DNA from: DATLHO01 sp035539855
Lineage (GTDB): Bacteria; Bacteroidota; Ignavibacteria; OLB7
DNA length: 25,297 nucleotides
NCBI GenBank assembly: GCA_035539855.1
Contig: DATLHO010000099.1
Coordinates: forward strand, 1-25,297
Reading direction: 5' to 3'
Under the pieces are notes generated by a model that saw only the letters and a program-made list of their open reading frames with translations, did no database searches and was not told the DNA's origin. Shown here piece by piece: positions 8,410 through 16,021 of the stretch. The translations under genes were made by a program, and so were the position numbers. How positions within the stretch are numbered: position 1 is the stretch's first letter; every line of letters starts with the position of its first letter.

Positions 8410-9930
8410 ATGAGACGATCAGTTCTCCTATTCCCGCTCGCGGCGCTGTTTCTGGCGCTCAGCGGCTTCGACTGTGGCGGCGCCTCGTCGCAGATGACGA
8501 CGGCGAAGCTCGCCGCGCAGCGCAGGGACTATCCGGCCGCCGCCGCGGCGCTGGAGAAAGAGGTCGAGCTGCGCCCGAACAACGGCCTGGCGTGGTTCAC
8601 GCTCGCCGAGGTCTATGACGAGCTCGAGCGCCCCGTCGACGCCCTGCGGGCGATCGAGCGCGCGCGCACCGCGACCGAGCCGAAGCTCACCGCCGTGCAG
8701 CTCGAGGACACGTACATCCGCCAGTTCAATCTCTGGCGCAACACGTACAACCGCGCCCTCGACGCCTACCGCAAGACCGACATGACGCGCGCGCTCGCGA
8801 TCCTCGACACGGCGATCATCGTCGGTCCGGACTACGCGGAGAACCTCTACTTCAAGGGAACGATCTACGACGACATGAAAGCCGACGCGGGCGGTCGAGG
8901 CGCCGATGCCGAGGCCGCGTCGATGGACGCCCGCCGCCTGCGCACCTACGAGGACTACGTCAAGGCCGTCGGACCGATGGTCGAGATGGGAACGAAGCTC
9001 GGCCTCGCGCTGCAGATGTCGCCGGCGAGCGTCGAGGCCAAGCTCGGCAAGCCGACGCGCTCGGATGTTTCGGACACGATGGGCGGCTTCTACTACTACC
9101 AGTCGCAGAACCTCTACGTCTACTTCGCGCCGGCGACGACCGAGCGCGGCCTCGCCGTCGAAGGATGGAAGGTGTTCGACGCGTCGATCCCCGAGCGCCT
9201 GCGCTCGGCACCGGTGCTGCTGCGCGCCGATCCGTACGCGGTGCTCGGCATGAGCGCCCAGAGCGCGAAGAAGCACGACGATGCGCTGCGCTACCTGCAG
9301 ACGCTCTCGCGGCTCGACCCGAATCGCGCCGGTGTCTCCGCGGCGATCACACAGATCTACCTCGACACCAAGCGCATCGACCAGGCGATCGCGTCGATCC
9401 GCGAGGAGATCAACGCGAACCCGAAGGACGCGCGCCCGCACATCGATCTCGGCAACCTGTACTTCGGAGCCGAGCGCTTCGGCGACGCCTCGAAGTCGTT
9501 CGAGAACGTGCTCGCGCTCGGACTGCCGGCGACCGACGACAACGTCAGGATCGCGCTGTTCAACCTCGGTGCGGTCTACAAGAACTGGGGCGCCAAGGTC
9601 CAGGACAGCATCAAGAAGGTCAGCGGCGGCAAGCCGACGAAGGCGCAGACCGATGCGTACATGGCGCCGCTGCGCGAGTCGGTGAAGTACTTCGAGCGCT
9701 ACCGCTCGACCAACGCCAGCGAGTTCCAGGTGCTCGTCGAGCTCGGCAATCTCTACGACGTGCTCGGCGACACGCCGAACCGCGACAGGATGATCACCGC
9801 GCTGGAAGGACTCGCCTCCTCCAACGCGAGCAACCGTGACTACTGGCGGTCGATGAGCCGTCTCTACGCGCTGCTCGGCGACGCGAAGAAGGCCGAGGCC
9901 GCCGACAAGCGCGCCGACACGCTCCCGTAG
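8410..9930 (+). CDS. Exported tetratricopeptide-repeat protein with a BamE-like insert
   Basis: A 506-residue protein. The N-terminus MRRSVLLFPLAALFLALSG is a signal peptide; C22 follows but the preceding residues (GFD) break the usual lipobox, so lipid anchoring is uncertain. TPR-like helix pairs are visible around residues 36-90 (DYPAAAAALEKEVELRP), 125-160, 275-310, 318-370 (RIDQAIASIREEINANP then GNLYFGAERFGDASKSF), 420-455 and 480-506. Between the TPR blocks, about residues 203-258, lies a different fold: SPASVEAKLGKPTRSD followed by YYYQSQNLYVYF and GLAVEGWKV, resembling the BamE/SmpA pattern. The likely role is a periplasmic or outer-membrane scaffold. The ATG at 8410 is chosen over an in-frame TTG at 8350, since it begins the signal peptide. 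A strong terminator follows, so the gene is probably monocistronic. Confidence 0.88.
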   Translation: MRRSVLLFPLAALFLALSGFDCGGASSQMTTAKLAAQRRDYPAAAAALEKEVELRPNNGLAWFTLAEVYDELERPVDALRAIERARTATEPKLTAVQLEDTYIRQFNLWRNTYNRALDAYRKTDMTRALAILDTAIIVGPDYAENLYFKGTIYDDMKADAGGRGADAEAASMDARRLRTYEDYVKAVGPMVEMGTKLGLALQMSPASVEAKLGKPTRSDVSDTMGGFYYYQSQNLYVYFAPATTERGLAVEGWKVFDASIPERLRSAPVLLRADPYAVLGMSAQSAKKHDDALRYLQTLSRLDPNRAGVSAAITQIYLDTKRIDQAIASIREEINANPKDARPHIDLGNLYFGAERFGDASKSFENVLALGLPATDDNVRIALFNLGAVYKNWGAKVQDSIKKVSGGKPTKAQTDAYMAPLRESVKYFERYRSTNASEFQVLVELGNLYDVLGDTPNRDRMITALEGLASSNASNRDYWRSMSRLYALLGDAKKAEAADKRADTLP

Positions 9931-9951
9931 CCTCATACGCTCCGAAACAGC

Positions 9952-9993
9952 GGCCCGCGCATTCTTCTGCTATGGAGAACGCGCGGGCCTTTT
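9952..9993 (+). terminator. Intrinsic terminator after the TPR gene
   Basis: GGCCCGCGC (9952-9960) pairs perfectly with GCGCGGGCC (9981-9989). The loop can add a second short helix (9962-9967 with 9974-9979). TTTT follows at once at 9990-9993. It is the most canonical rho-independent terminator in the window. Confidence 0.85.
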
Positions 9994-10000
9994 ATCTTCG
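9993..10000 (+). promoter_or_regulatory. TATCTTCG octamer upstream of DUF3467 (possible -10 element)
   Basis: TATCTTCG begins at the T-run of the preceding terminator, 87 bases before the DUF3467 ATG. The same octamer occurs before topA and before the cupin gene. The repeated placement, not the match to a known consensus, is the reason for the call. Confidence 0.3.
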
Positions 10001-10087
10001 CGCTCCGCATCGCGCCGTTGGCGCGGGCGAGCGCATCGCAACGAACAACTCTAACGCCACCGGATACACTTCACCGGACGAATCATC

Positions 10088-10414
10088 ATGATGGACAACA
10101 ACGATCCGAATCAGGGACAGCAGATCAATATCGAGCTGGGGGAGAAGGAGGCCGAGGGCATCTACTCCAACCTCGCGATCATCAGTCATTCGCCGGCGGA
10201 GTTCGTCATCGACTTCACGCGGATCCTGCCCGGGGTGCCGCGCGCGCGGGTGCATGCCCGCGTGATCATGACGCCGCAGCATGCACGGCTGTTCCTCAAC
10301 GCGCTCGAGGAGAACATCGCGAAGTTCGAGCGCCAGTACGGTGAGATCCAGATCAACGCCGGCGGTCCGTCGTTCGGCTTCCAGATGCCGGATGCCGGCG
10401 AAAAGATTCACTAG
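10088..10414 (+). CDS. DUF3467 family protein
   Basis: A 108-residue soluble protein matching DUF3467 across its core: IYSNLAIISHSPAEFVIDF, then the GVPRARVHARVIMTPQHA strand-turn region, then LFLNALEENIAKFERQYGEI. The family is small, widespread in bacteria and has no established function; the alternating hydrophobic pattern suggests a compact beta-rich fold. No signal peptide or membrane segment is seen. It starts MMDNND; an ATG one codon later is an equally possible start. The GH57 branching enzyme begins 18 bases after its stop, so the two are almost certainly co-transcribed. A preceding terminator and the TATCTTCG word suggest that this gene leads the operon. Confidence 0.9.
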   Translation: MMDNNDPNQGQQINIELGEKEAEGIYSNLAIISHSPAEFVIDFTRILPGVPRARVHARVIMTPQHARLFLNALEENIAKFERQYGEIQINAGGPSFGFQMPDAGEKIH

Positions 10415-10432
10415 GGCAATCCGGAATCCTCG

Positions 10433-12157
10433 ATGGCCGGCTCCTTCGTACTCGTCCTTCACACCCATCTGCCGTACGTGCTCAATCACGGCAAGTGGCC
10501 GCATGGATCCGACTGGCTGACCGAGGCGGCGGCGGAGTGCTACATCCCGCTGCTCAACGAGTGTCACGCTCTGCTGGCCGACGGGATCTCGCCGAACATC
10601 ACGTTCTCGATGACGCCCGTGCTCGTCGAGCAGCTCGCCGACGCGGCGTTCGCGCGGATGTTCACCGACTACCTCGACGAGCGCGCCGAGGCGGCCGACC
10701 GAGATCAGCGCGACCTCGCCGCTGATCCGCACCTGTCGTGGCTCGCCGGGTGGTGGGCGCGGTGGTATCGCGCGCGTCGCGAGGACTTCACCGTCCGCTA
10801 CGCGAGCGATCTGATCGGCGCCTTCCGCGAGCTCTTCGAGCGCGGCGCGATCGGACTACAGACCGCCGGCGCGACGCACGGGTACTTCCCGTTGCTCGGA
10901 CGCGACGAGAGCATCAACGCACAGCTCGCCGGCGCGGTCGCGAGTCACCGCCGGCACTTCGGCGCGCATCCGCGCGGCGTCTGGATGCCCGAGTGCGCCT
11001 ACCGCGGATGCTACGAGTGGCGCTCGCCGGTTCCGAATCCGTACTCGCCCGTCGGCACCCGCAAGGGCGTCGAGCAATTGCTGGCCGAGCACTCGCTCGA
11101 GTACACCGTCGTCGACAGCCACCTGACTCTCGGCGGACAGGCCCGCGGCATCTGGGGTCCGCGCTTCCGCGCCGTGCGCGAGATGGTCGAGAGTGGACAG
11201 CGCTTCCTGCCGCTCGACGACACGCGCTCGGTCCACGACCTGTACCGCATCTGCTCGACCGGCCGGCCCGAGTCGGGCACCTCGGTGATCTTCACGCGCG
11301 ACACCGATACGACGATGCGCGTCTGGAGCGGGACGTACGGGTATCCGGGGGAGGGGAACTACCTCGAGTTCCACAAGAAGTACCACAACAGCGGCCATCG
11401 CTACTGGGCGGTCACCGATTCGAAGGCGGACCTCGGCGCCAAGCGCACGTACCATCCCGACTGGGTCGACGAGAAGGTCCGCGGACACGCGCGGCACTTC
11501 GCGACGATCGTCGAGCAGGAGATGTGGAAGTTCCAGGCGTCGACCGGACGCCACGGCACGCTCGCCGCTCCGTTCGACACCGAGCTGTTCGGACACTGGT
11601 GGTTCGAGGGTCCGCGCTTCATTGGCCATCTGCTGCGCGAGATCGCCGCGAGCCCGATCATCCACGCGCGCTCGGCCGCCGCGGAGCTCGACTTCAAGGA
11701 CCCGGGGATGATCATCCAGGTGCCGGAGGGATCGTGGGGCGACGGCGGCGATCACCGCGTCTGGATGAACGACACGGTCAACTGGACGTGGCCGAGGATT
11801 TACGAGACCGAGGAACGCTTCATCCGGCTGCTGCGATCGCGCACCGGCGACGACACGCGCGAGGAGAGGATCCTCCGGCAGCTCGCGCGCGAGCTGATGC
11901 TGCTGCAGGCGAGCGACTGGCAGTTCCTGATGACCACCGGTTCGGCGGTCGACTACGCGACCGAGCGCTTCCAGGGGCACTACCGCAATGCGGACTTCCT
12001 CGCGGGGCTCGTCGAGCGCTCGCGCGACAAGGCGCTCGTCCCGTTGTCCGATCACGAGGAGCTCGCGCGGATCGAGGCGCTCGACCGGATCTTCCCCGAC
12101 CTCTCGCTCGACTGGTTCGACGACGACAAGACGTCGCTGTGCGCGCAGCGCGCGTGA
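10433..12157 (+). CDS. GH57 family 1,4-alpha-glucan branching enzyme
   Basis: A 574-residue enzyme with all five GH57 conserved regions: HTHLPY (residues 10-15), GATHGYFPLL, GVWMPECAYRG with nucleophile E187, FDTELFGHWWFEG with acid/base D382, and WMNDTVNWTWPRIYE. Known GH57 branching enzymes from Thermus and Thermococcus place these catalytic residues at similar positions, and region 3 with Cys right after the nucleophile favours branching enzyme over amylase or 4-alpha-glucanotransferase. The enzyme would cut alpha-1,4 glucan and re-attach the piece by an alpha-1,6 bond in glycogen synthesis, in the cytosol (no signal peptide). GGAA about six bases before the ATG is a weak ribosome site. 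It follows DUF3467 by 18 bases. No glycogen synthase or glgC is in view. Confidence 0.93.
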   Translation: MAGSFVLVLHTHLPYVLNHGKWPHGSDWLTEAAAECYIPLLNECHALLADGISPNITFSMTPVLVEQLADAAFARMFTDYLDERAEAADRDQRDLAADPHLSWLAGWWARWYRARREDFTVRYASDLIGAFRELFERGAIGLQTAGATHGYFPLLGRDESINAQLAGAVASHRRHFGAHPRGVWMPECAYRGCYEWRSPVPNPYSPVGTRKGVEQLLAEHSLEYTVVDSHLTLGGQARGIWGPRFRAVREMVESGQRFLPLDDTRSVHDLYRICSTGRPESGTSVIFTRDTDTTMRVWSGTYGYPGEGNYLEFHKKYHNSGHRYWAVTDSKADLGAKRTYHPDWVDEKVRGHARHFATIVEQEMWKFQASTGRHGTLAAPFDTELFGHWWFEGPRFIGHLLREIAASPIIHARSAAAELDFKDPGMIIQVPEGSWGDGGDHRVWMNDTVNWTWPRIYETEERFIRLLRSRTGDDTREERILRQLARELMLLQASDWQFLMTTGSAVDYATERFQGHYRNADFLAGLVERSRDKALVPLSDHEELARIEALDRIFPDLSLDWFDDDKTSLCAQRA

Positions 12158-12186
12158 TCGGTTGCGCCGAACCGACCGTTGCTCCC

Positions 12187-12194
12187 TATCTTCG
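12187..12194 (+). promoter_or_regulatory. TATCTTCG octamer upstream of topA (possible -10 element)
   Basis: TATCTTCG lies 46 bases before the topA ATG in the 83-base gap after the branching enzyme. TTGCGC at 12162-12167 is a possible -35 but the 19-base spacer is long. A small dyad TCGGTT/AACCGA (12158-12175) precedes it. Confidence 0.35.
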
Positions 12195-12240
12195 GCGTCG
12201 GTCCGGCGTGCACACTCGAATTCAATGAACCCTCTGCTCG

Positions 12241-14904
12241 ATGGCCAAGACGCTCGTCATAGTTGAGTCGCCCACGAAGGCGAAAACGATTCGTGCGTTT
12301 CTCTCGAAGGACTACCAGGTGGAAGCCTCGATGGGAAGCGTCCGCGATCTCCCGGCCCGGGCGGCCGACATTCCCACGCAGCTCAAGAAGGAGAAGTGGG
12401 CGCGGCTCGGCGTCGACGTCGGCGAGGACTTCCGTCCGCTGTACGTCGTCCCGTCGGGGAAGAAGAAGGTCATCGACATGCTCAAGGCGTCGCTCAAGCA
12501 GGCCGACGAGCTGATCATCGCGACCGACGAAGACCGTGAGGGGGAATCGATCGGATGGCACCTGCTCGAGATTCTCAAGCCGAAGGTCCCGGTCAAGCGG
12601 ATGGTCTTTCACGAGATCACCGAGGAGGCGATCCAGGACGCGCTCAGCCACACGCGGCAGATCGACGAGAAGCTCGTGCGTGCGCAGGAGACGCGCCGCA
12701 TCCTCGACCGGCTCTACGGCTACACGCTCTCGCCGCTGCTCTGGAAGAAGATCGCCGCGGGCCTGTCGGCCGGCCGCGTGCAGTCGGTGGCGGTGCGCCT
12801 GCTGGTGATGCGCGAGCGCGAGCGCCGGGCGTTCCGCAGCGCGGTCTACTGGGATCTCAAGGCAATGCTCGCCGCGGGCTCCGCCGACGGTCGTGAGTTC
12901 GACGCGATGCTCGTGACGCTCGGTGGCCGTCGCCTGGCGACCGGCAAGGACTTCGACGCGAACACCGGAACGCTCGTCGCCGGCCGCGACGTGCTGCTGC
13001 TCGACGAGGCGCAGGCGAGCTCGCTTCGCGCGCGGATCGAGAAGGCGGCGTGGACCGTCACCGAGGTCGAGGAGCGCGACGAGATCCGCAATCCGGCTCC
13101 GCCATTCACGACCTCGACGATGCAGCAGGAGGCCAACCGCAAGCTCGGCTTCGGCGCGAAGCAGACGATGCAGATCGCGCAGCGTCTCTACGAGCGCGGA
13201 CTGATCACGTACATGCGTACCGACTCGGTGAACCTGTCGGAGCAGGCGATCAGGACGATCCGCCAGGACGTCACCGCGAAGTACGGCGCCGAGTATCTCA
13301 GCGCGTCGGAGCGCAGGTTCCAGACGAAGTCAAAGGGGGCGCAGGAGGCGCACGAGGCGATCCGTCCTGCGGGCACGGTGATGCCGACCGCGGGCGAGCT
13401 CGGGCTCGAGGGACAGGAGGCCGCGCTCTACGATCTGATCTGGAAGCGCACGATGGCCACGCAGATGGCCGAGGCGCGCCTGCGTTTCGTCAGCGTCTCG
13501 ATCGCCGCCGACGACGCGGTGTTCCGCGCGACGGGCCGGCGCATCGAGTTCCCGGGATTCTTTCGCGCGTACGTCGAGGGCAGTGACGATCCCGAGGCCT
13601 CGCTGGAGGATCGCGAGTCGTACCTGCCGCCGATGAAGACCGGCGAGGTCGTCGATCTCAGGAAGCTCGACGCGCTCAGCCACCGCACGCAGCCGCCGGC
13701 ACGCTACACCGAAGCGGCACTCGTGCAGTCGCTCGAGCGCGAGGGCATCGGCCGGCCGAGCACCTACGCGACGATCATCAACACGATCCAGGAGCGCGGC
13801 TACGCGCGCAAGCAGGGCTCGGCGCTCGTGCCGACGTTCACCGCCCTGGCGGTCACGTCGCTGCTCGAGCAGCATTTCCCCCGACTGGTCGACCTCGGCT
13901 TCACCGCGTCGATGGAGCAAAAGCTCGACGACATCGCGACCGGCGAGGCCGCATGGATTCCCTATCTCACCGAGTTCTATCACGGCGACAAGGGGATCGA
14001 GAGCGAGGTGAAGAACCGCGAGGCCGAAATCAACCCGCGCACCGCGTGCACGATCGACTTCGACGACGTCGACGCGGAGATCCGCGTCGGCCGCTTCGGC
14101 GCGTATCTCGAGCGACAGATCGACGGACAGCCCGTCCGCGCGTCGCTGCCGGAAAACGTGGCGCCCGCGGATCTGTCGTCGGAGGAGGCGGAGCGGATCT
14201 TCCAGCAGAAGCTCTCCGGCGCCGAGGCGTTCTGCGTGCATCCGGAGACGGGCGATCCGATCTACGTAAAGGTCGGACCGTACGGTCCGTACGTGCAGCT
14301 CGGCGACGACGGCGAGGACAAGAAGAAGGTCGTGCGCACGACGCTGCCGAAGGGCGTCACGCCCGAGAACATCACGCCCGAGCAGGCGATGAAGCTCGTC
14401 GAGCTGCCGCGGCTGCTGGGCATGCATCCGGAGACGGGCAAGGAGGTCCGCGCGGGGATCGGCCGCTTCGGTCCGTACATCATTCACAGCGGCGAGTACG
14501 CGTCACTCAAGTCGACCGATGACGTGCTGACGGTCGAGCTGCCGCGCGCGCTCGAGTTGATCGAGCTCAAGAAGCTCGGCGCCGGCAAGCGTGGCCTCGT
14601 GCGCATCATCGGAGAGCACCCCGCCGACGGCGAGGCGATCGAGGCCTACAGCGGCCGCTTCGGACCGTACGTCAAGCACGGCGGCATCAACGCGCCGGTG
14701 CCGCGCGACCGCAACGTCGACGAGCTGACGATCGACGAGGCGGTGAAGCTCATCGAGGAGCGCCGCGCGAATCCGCCGGAGCCGAAGCCCGGCAAGGCGA
14801 AGAAGGCCGCTGGCGCGGCGAAGGGTGGTTCGAAGATCGGTGCGGCGAAGAAGAAGCCGGCGGCGAAGAAGAAGGTTGCGGCGAAGAAGGGGGGTGAGGG
14901 ATAG
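12241..14904 (+). CDS. topA: DNA topoisomerase I (type IA)
   Basis: An 887-residue enzyme that relaxes negative supercoils by cutting one strand through a 5'-phosphotyrosine. The Toprim domain starts the protein (VIVESPTKAKTI, with E9) and carries TDEDREGE (D96, D98, E100) for Mg binding. The catalytic tyrosine is Y324 in GLITYMRTDSVNLS. Other core signatures: GLSAGRVQSVA, QEAHEAIRP, and YTEAALVQSLEREGIGRPSTYA. The C-terminus has no four-cysteine zinc fingers; it has Toprim C-terminal repeats with GRFGAY or GxFGPY cores near residues 620, 675, 735 and 800. The last 45 residues are Lys/Ala-rich (KKKPAAKKKVAAKKG), similar in layout to the basic tail of mycobacterial TopA. The ATG at 12241 gives the standard MAKTLVIVESP start. 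A hairpin follows the stop. Confidence 0.97.
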   Translation: MAKTLVIVESPTKAKTIRAFLSKDYQVEASMGSVRDLPARAADIPTQLKKEKWARLGVDVGEDFRPLYVVPSGKKKVIDMLKASLKQADELIIATDEDREGESIGWHLLEILKPKVPVKRMVFHEITEEAIQDALSHTRQIDEKLVRAQETRRILDRLYGYTLSPLLWKKIAAGLSAGRVQSVAVRLLVMRERERRAFRSAVYWDLKAMLAAGSADGREFDAMLVTLGGRRLATGKDFDANTGTLVAGRDVLLLDEAQASSLRARIEKAAWTVTEVEERDEIRNPAPPFTTSTMQQEANRKLGFGAKQTMQIAQRLYERGLITYMRTDSVNLSEQAIRTIRQDVTAKYGAEYLSASERRFQTKSKGAQEAHEAIRPAGTVMPTAGELGLEGQEAALYDLIWKRTMATQMAEARLRFVSVSIAADDAVFRATGRRIEFPGFFRAYVEGSDDPEASLEDRESYLPPMKTGEVVDLRKLDALSHRTQPPARYTEAALVQSLEREGIGRPSTYATIINTIQERGYARKQGSALVPTFTALAVTSLLEQHFPRLVDLGFTASMEQKLDDIATGEAAWIPYLTEFYHGDKGIESEVKNREAEINPRTACTIDFDDVDAEIRVGRFGAYLERQIDGQPVRASLPENVAPADLSSEEAERIFQQKLSGAEAFCVHPETGDPIYVKVGPYGPYVQLGDDGEDKKKVVRTTLPKGVTPENITPEQAMKLVELPRLLGMHPETGKEVRAGIGRFGPYIIHSGEYASLKSTDDVLTVELPRALELIELKKLGAGKRGLVRIIGEHPADGEAIEAYSGRFGPYVKHGGINAPVPRDRNVDELTIDEAVKLIEERRANPPEPKPGKAKKAAGAAKGGSKIGAAKKKPAAKKKVAAKKGGEG

Positions 14905-14923
14905 GTGTGTGGGGACTGGGATC

Positions 14924-15037
14924 CGTCATCCTTGATCGCGAAGCGATCGGGGATCTTTCTTCGGCGGCAGCCGTGCCGGACGGTACCGCTACCGCGGCAG
15001 AAAGGTTCCCGCTTCGCTACGCTTCGCGAGAATGACG
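14924..15037. repeat. Palindromic intergenic element with imperfect inverted arms
   Basis: The left arm (from 14924) and the reverse complement of the right arm (from 15037) share, in the same order, CGTCAT(C/T)CT, CGCGAAGCG and GGGAnCTTTCT. Each arm is itself partly self-complementary. The middle holds the palindrome CGGTACCG. It fills most of the gap between convergent topA and the methyltransferase. The layout resembles short dispersed palindromic elements (REP/MITE-like) found in many high-GC genomes; only one copy is visible here. Confidence 0.55.
14928..14961 (+). terminator. Hairpin terminator after topA
   Basis: A 12-bp stem (14928-14939 with 14943-14954, including two G-T pairs) and a 3-base GAA loop are followed by the T-rich CTTTCTT. 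It lies 24 bases after the topA stop. It is also the left arm of the larger palindromic element, so it may serve as a terminator secondarily. Confidence 0.6.
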
Positions 15038-15071
15038 TGGGCGTGGTAGCGTGGGGGAGGATGAGTCCCGA

Positions 15072-15965
15072 CTACTTCTCCCTCAACAGCGCCGCCTCCC
15101 GATGCGCTCCGCGGTACATCGCAGGTGCGAGTCCGGGGGCGGCATCCCGCTCCTCCTCGACGCGGCTCGGCATCGTGATCGGGGCGACGCCGCGCTTGAC
15201 GAGCTCGATGTACATCTCGTCGCCGAGTCCGGAGAGACTCAGCACGACGCGCGCCGGCGCAAGGACGATGCGCGAGAGCAGCGATCGGTCGGTCGCACTC
15301 TCCGCGCGAATGTAGGTCTGGACCGTGCGCACGTTGTAGCCGAAGCGATCGGCGTAACGACGCAGGATGCCCGGACTCATCAGGTAGTGCGCGCGCGCGG
15401 CGTGACGGAGCAGCCATGCGCGTCGCGCGACGACGGCGCCGACGGCGCGCCAGTTCATCCCACCCAGCACCAGCAACCCACCCGGCGCCAGCCACATCCG
15501 CGATTTCTCGAAGATCATTGCCGGCGCGTCGAACGTTTCGATCGCGGTCGTGCAGACGATGACGTCGAACTGGTCGGGAAGAAACGGCGCCTGCTCGACG
15601 CGCACCGTGTGGAAGATCGCGCCCTCCGGTGGCTCTTCGCCGGGCTCACCGAGCACGGTGACCTCCATGCCGGAGCGGCGAATCGCCTCGTAGACGCGGC
15701 CGCTCGAGCGGCCGATGAGCAGCACGCGCTCGGCGCCGCCCTCGACGGCGCGCCGAATGGTCTGCTCGAGCGCGCGCACCGACGACCGCAGCGCCGACGG
15801 CCGAGCGAGCCCCGCGCCGTTGGTCGCGTGCTCGAGCTTCACCAGGCCGCAACTACGGCAGCGGTGCGCCTCGACGGGTATCGGCAGCACGATCGGCGTC
15901 GCACGCAGGCTCCCGCAGAGGTCGCACGCGGTGGTCCATCGATCGCTTGCTGGGTCAAAAGCCAT
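15072..15965 (-). CDS. Zinc-ribbon class I SAM-methyltransferase-like protein
   Basis: A 297-residue protein. The N-terminus has a treble of two CxxC pairs (C14/C17 and C36/C39) forming a zinc ribbon, as in several polysaccharide or lipid methyltransferases. A Rossmann-like methyltransferase core follows: the glycine loop RVLLIGRSSGRV (80-91), strand EVTVLGE, motif FDVIVCTTAIETF (133-145), and LAPGGLLVLGG. The loop is atypical; the expected acidic-x-GxGxG reads IGRSSG. No acceptor substrate can be named. The C-terminal third is Arg-rich and ends without a recognised domain. It starts 56 bases after the alpha-2-macroglobulin stop on the same strand and probably shares its transcript, though TACGAT-like words in the gap leave room for its own promoter. 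No Shine-Dalgarno is clear. Confidence 0.8.
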   Translation of the reverse strand: MAFDPASDRWTTACDLCGSLRATPIVLPIPVEAHRCRSCGLVKLEHATNGAGLARPSALRSSVRALEQTIRRAVEGGAERVLLIGRSSGRVYEAIRRSGMEVTVLGEPGEEPPEGAIFHTVRVEQAPFLPDQFDVIVCTTAIETFDAPAMIFEKSRMWLAPGGLLVLGGMNWRAVGAVVARRAWLLRHAARAHYLMSPGILRRYADRFGYNVRTVQTYIRAESATDRSLLSRIVLAPARVVLSLSGLGDEMYIELVKRGVAPITMPSRVEEERDAAPGLAPAMYRGAHREAALLREK

Positions 15966-16021
15966 GTCGTCACGCCACTCGAATCGTAATCCGGGAACTC
16001 ATGCAATCGCGGGGCCACCGC

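Noticed and set aside
8428..9936. A 502-codon open frame opposite the TPR gene
   Set aside because: Antisense shadow of GC-biased coding sequence; no domain signal.
12158..12175. Short dyad TCGGTT/AACCGA as a terminator after the branching enzyme
   Set aside because: Only a 6-bp stem with a 6-base loop and no T-run; chance occurrence is likely.
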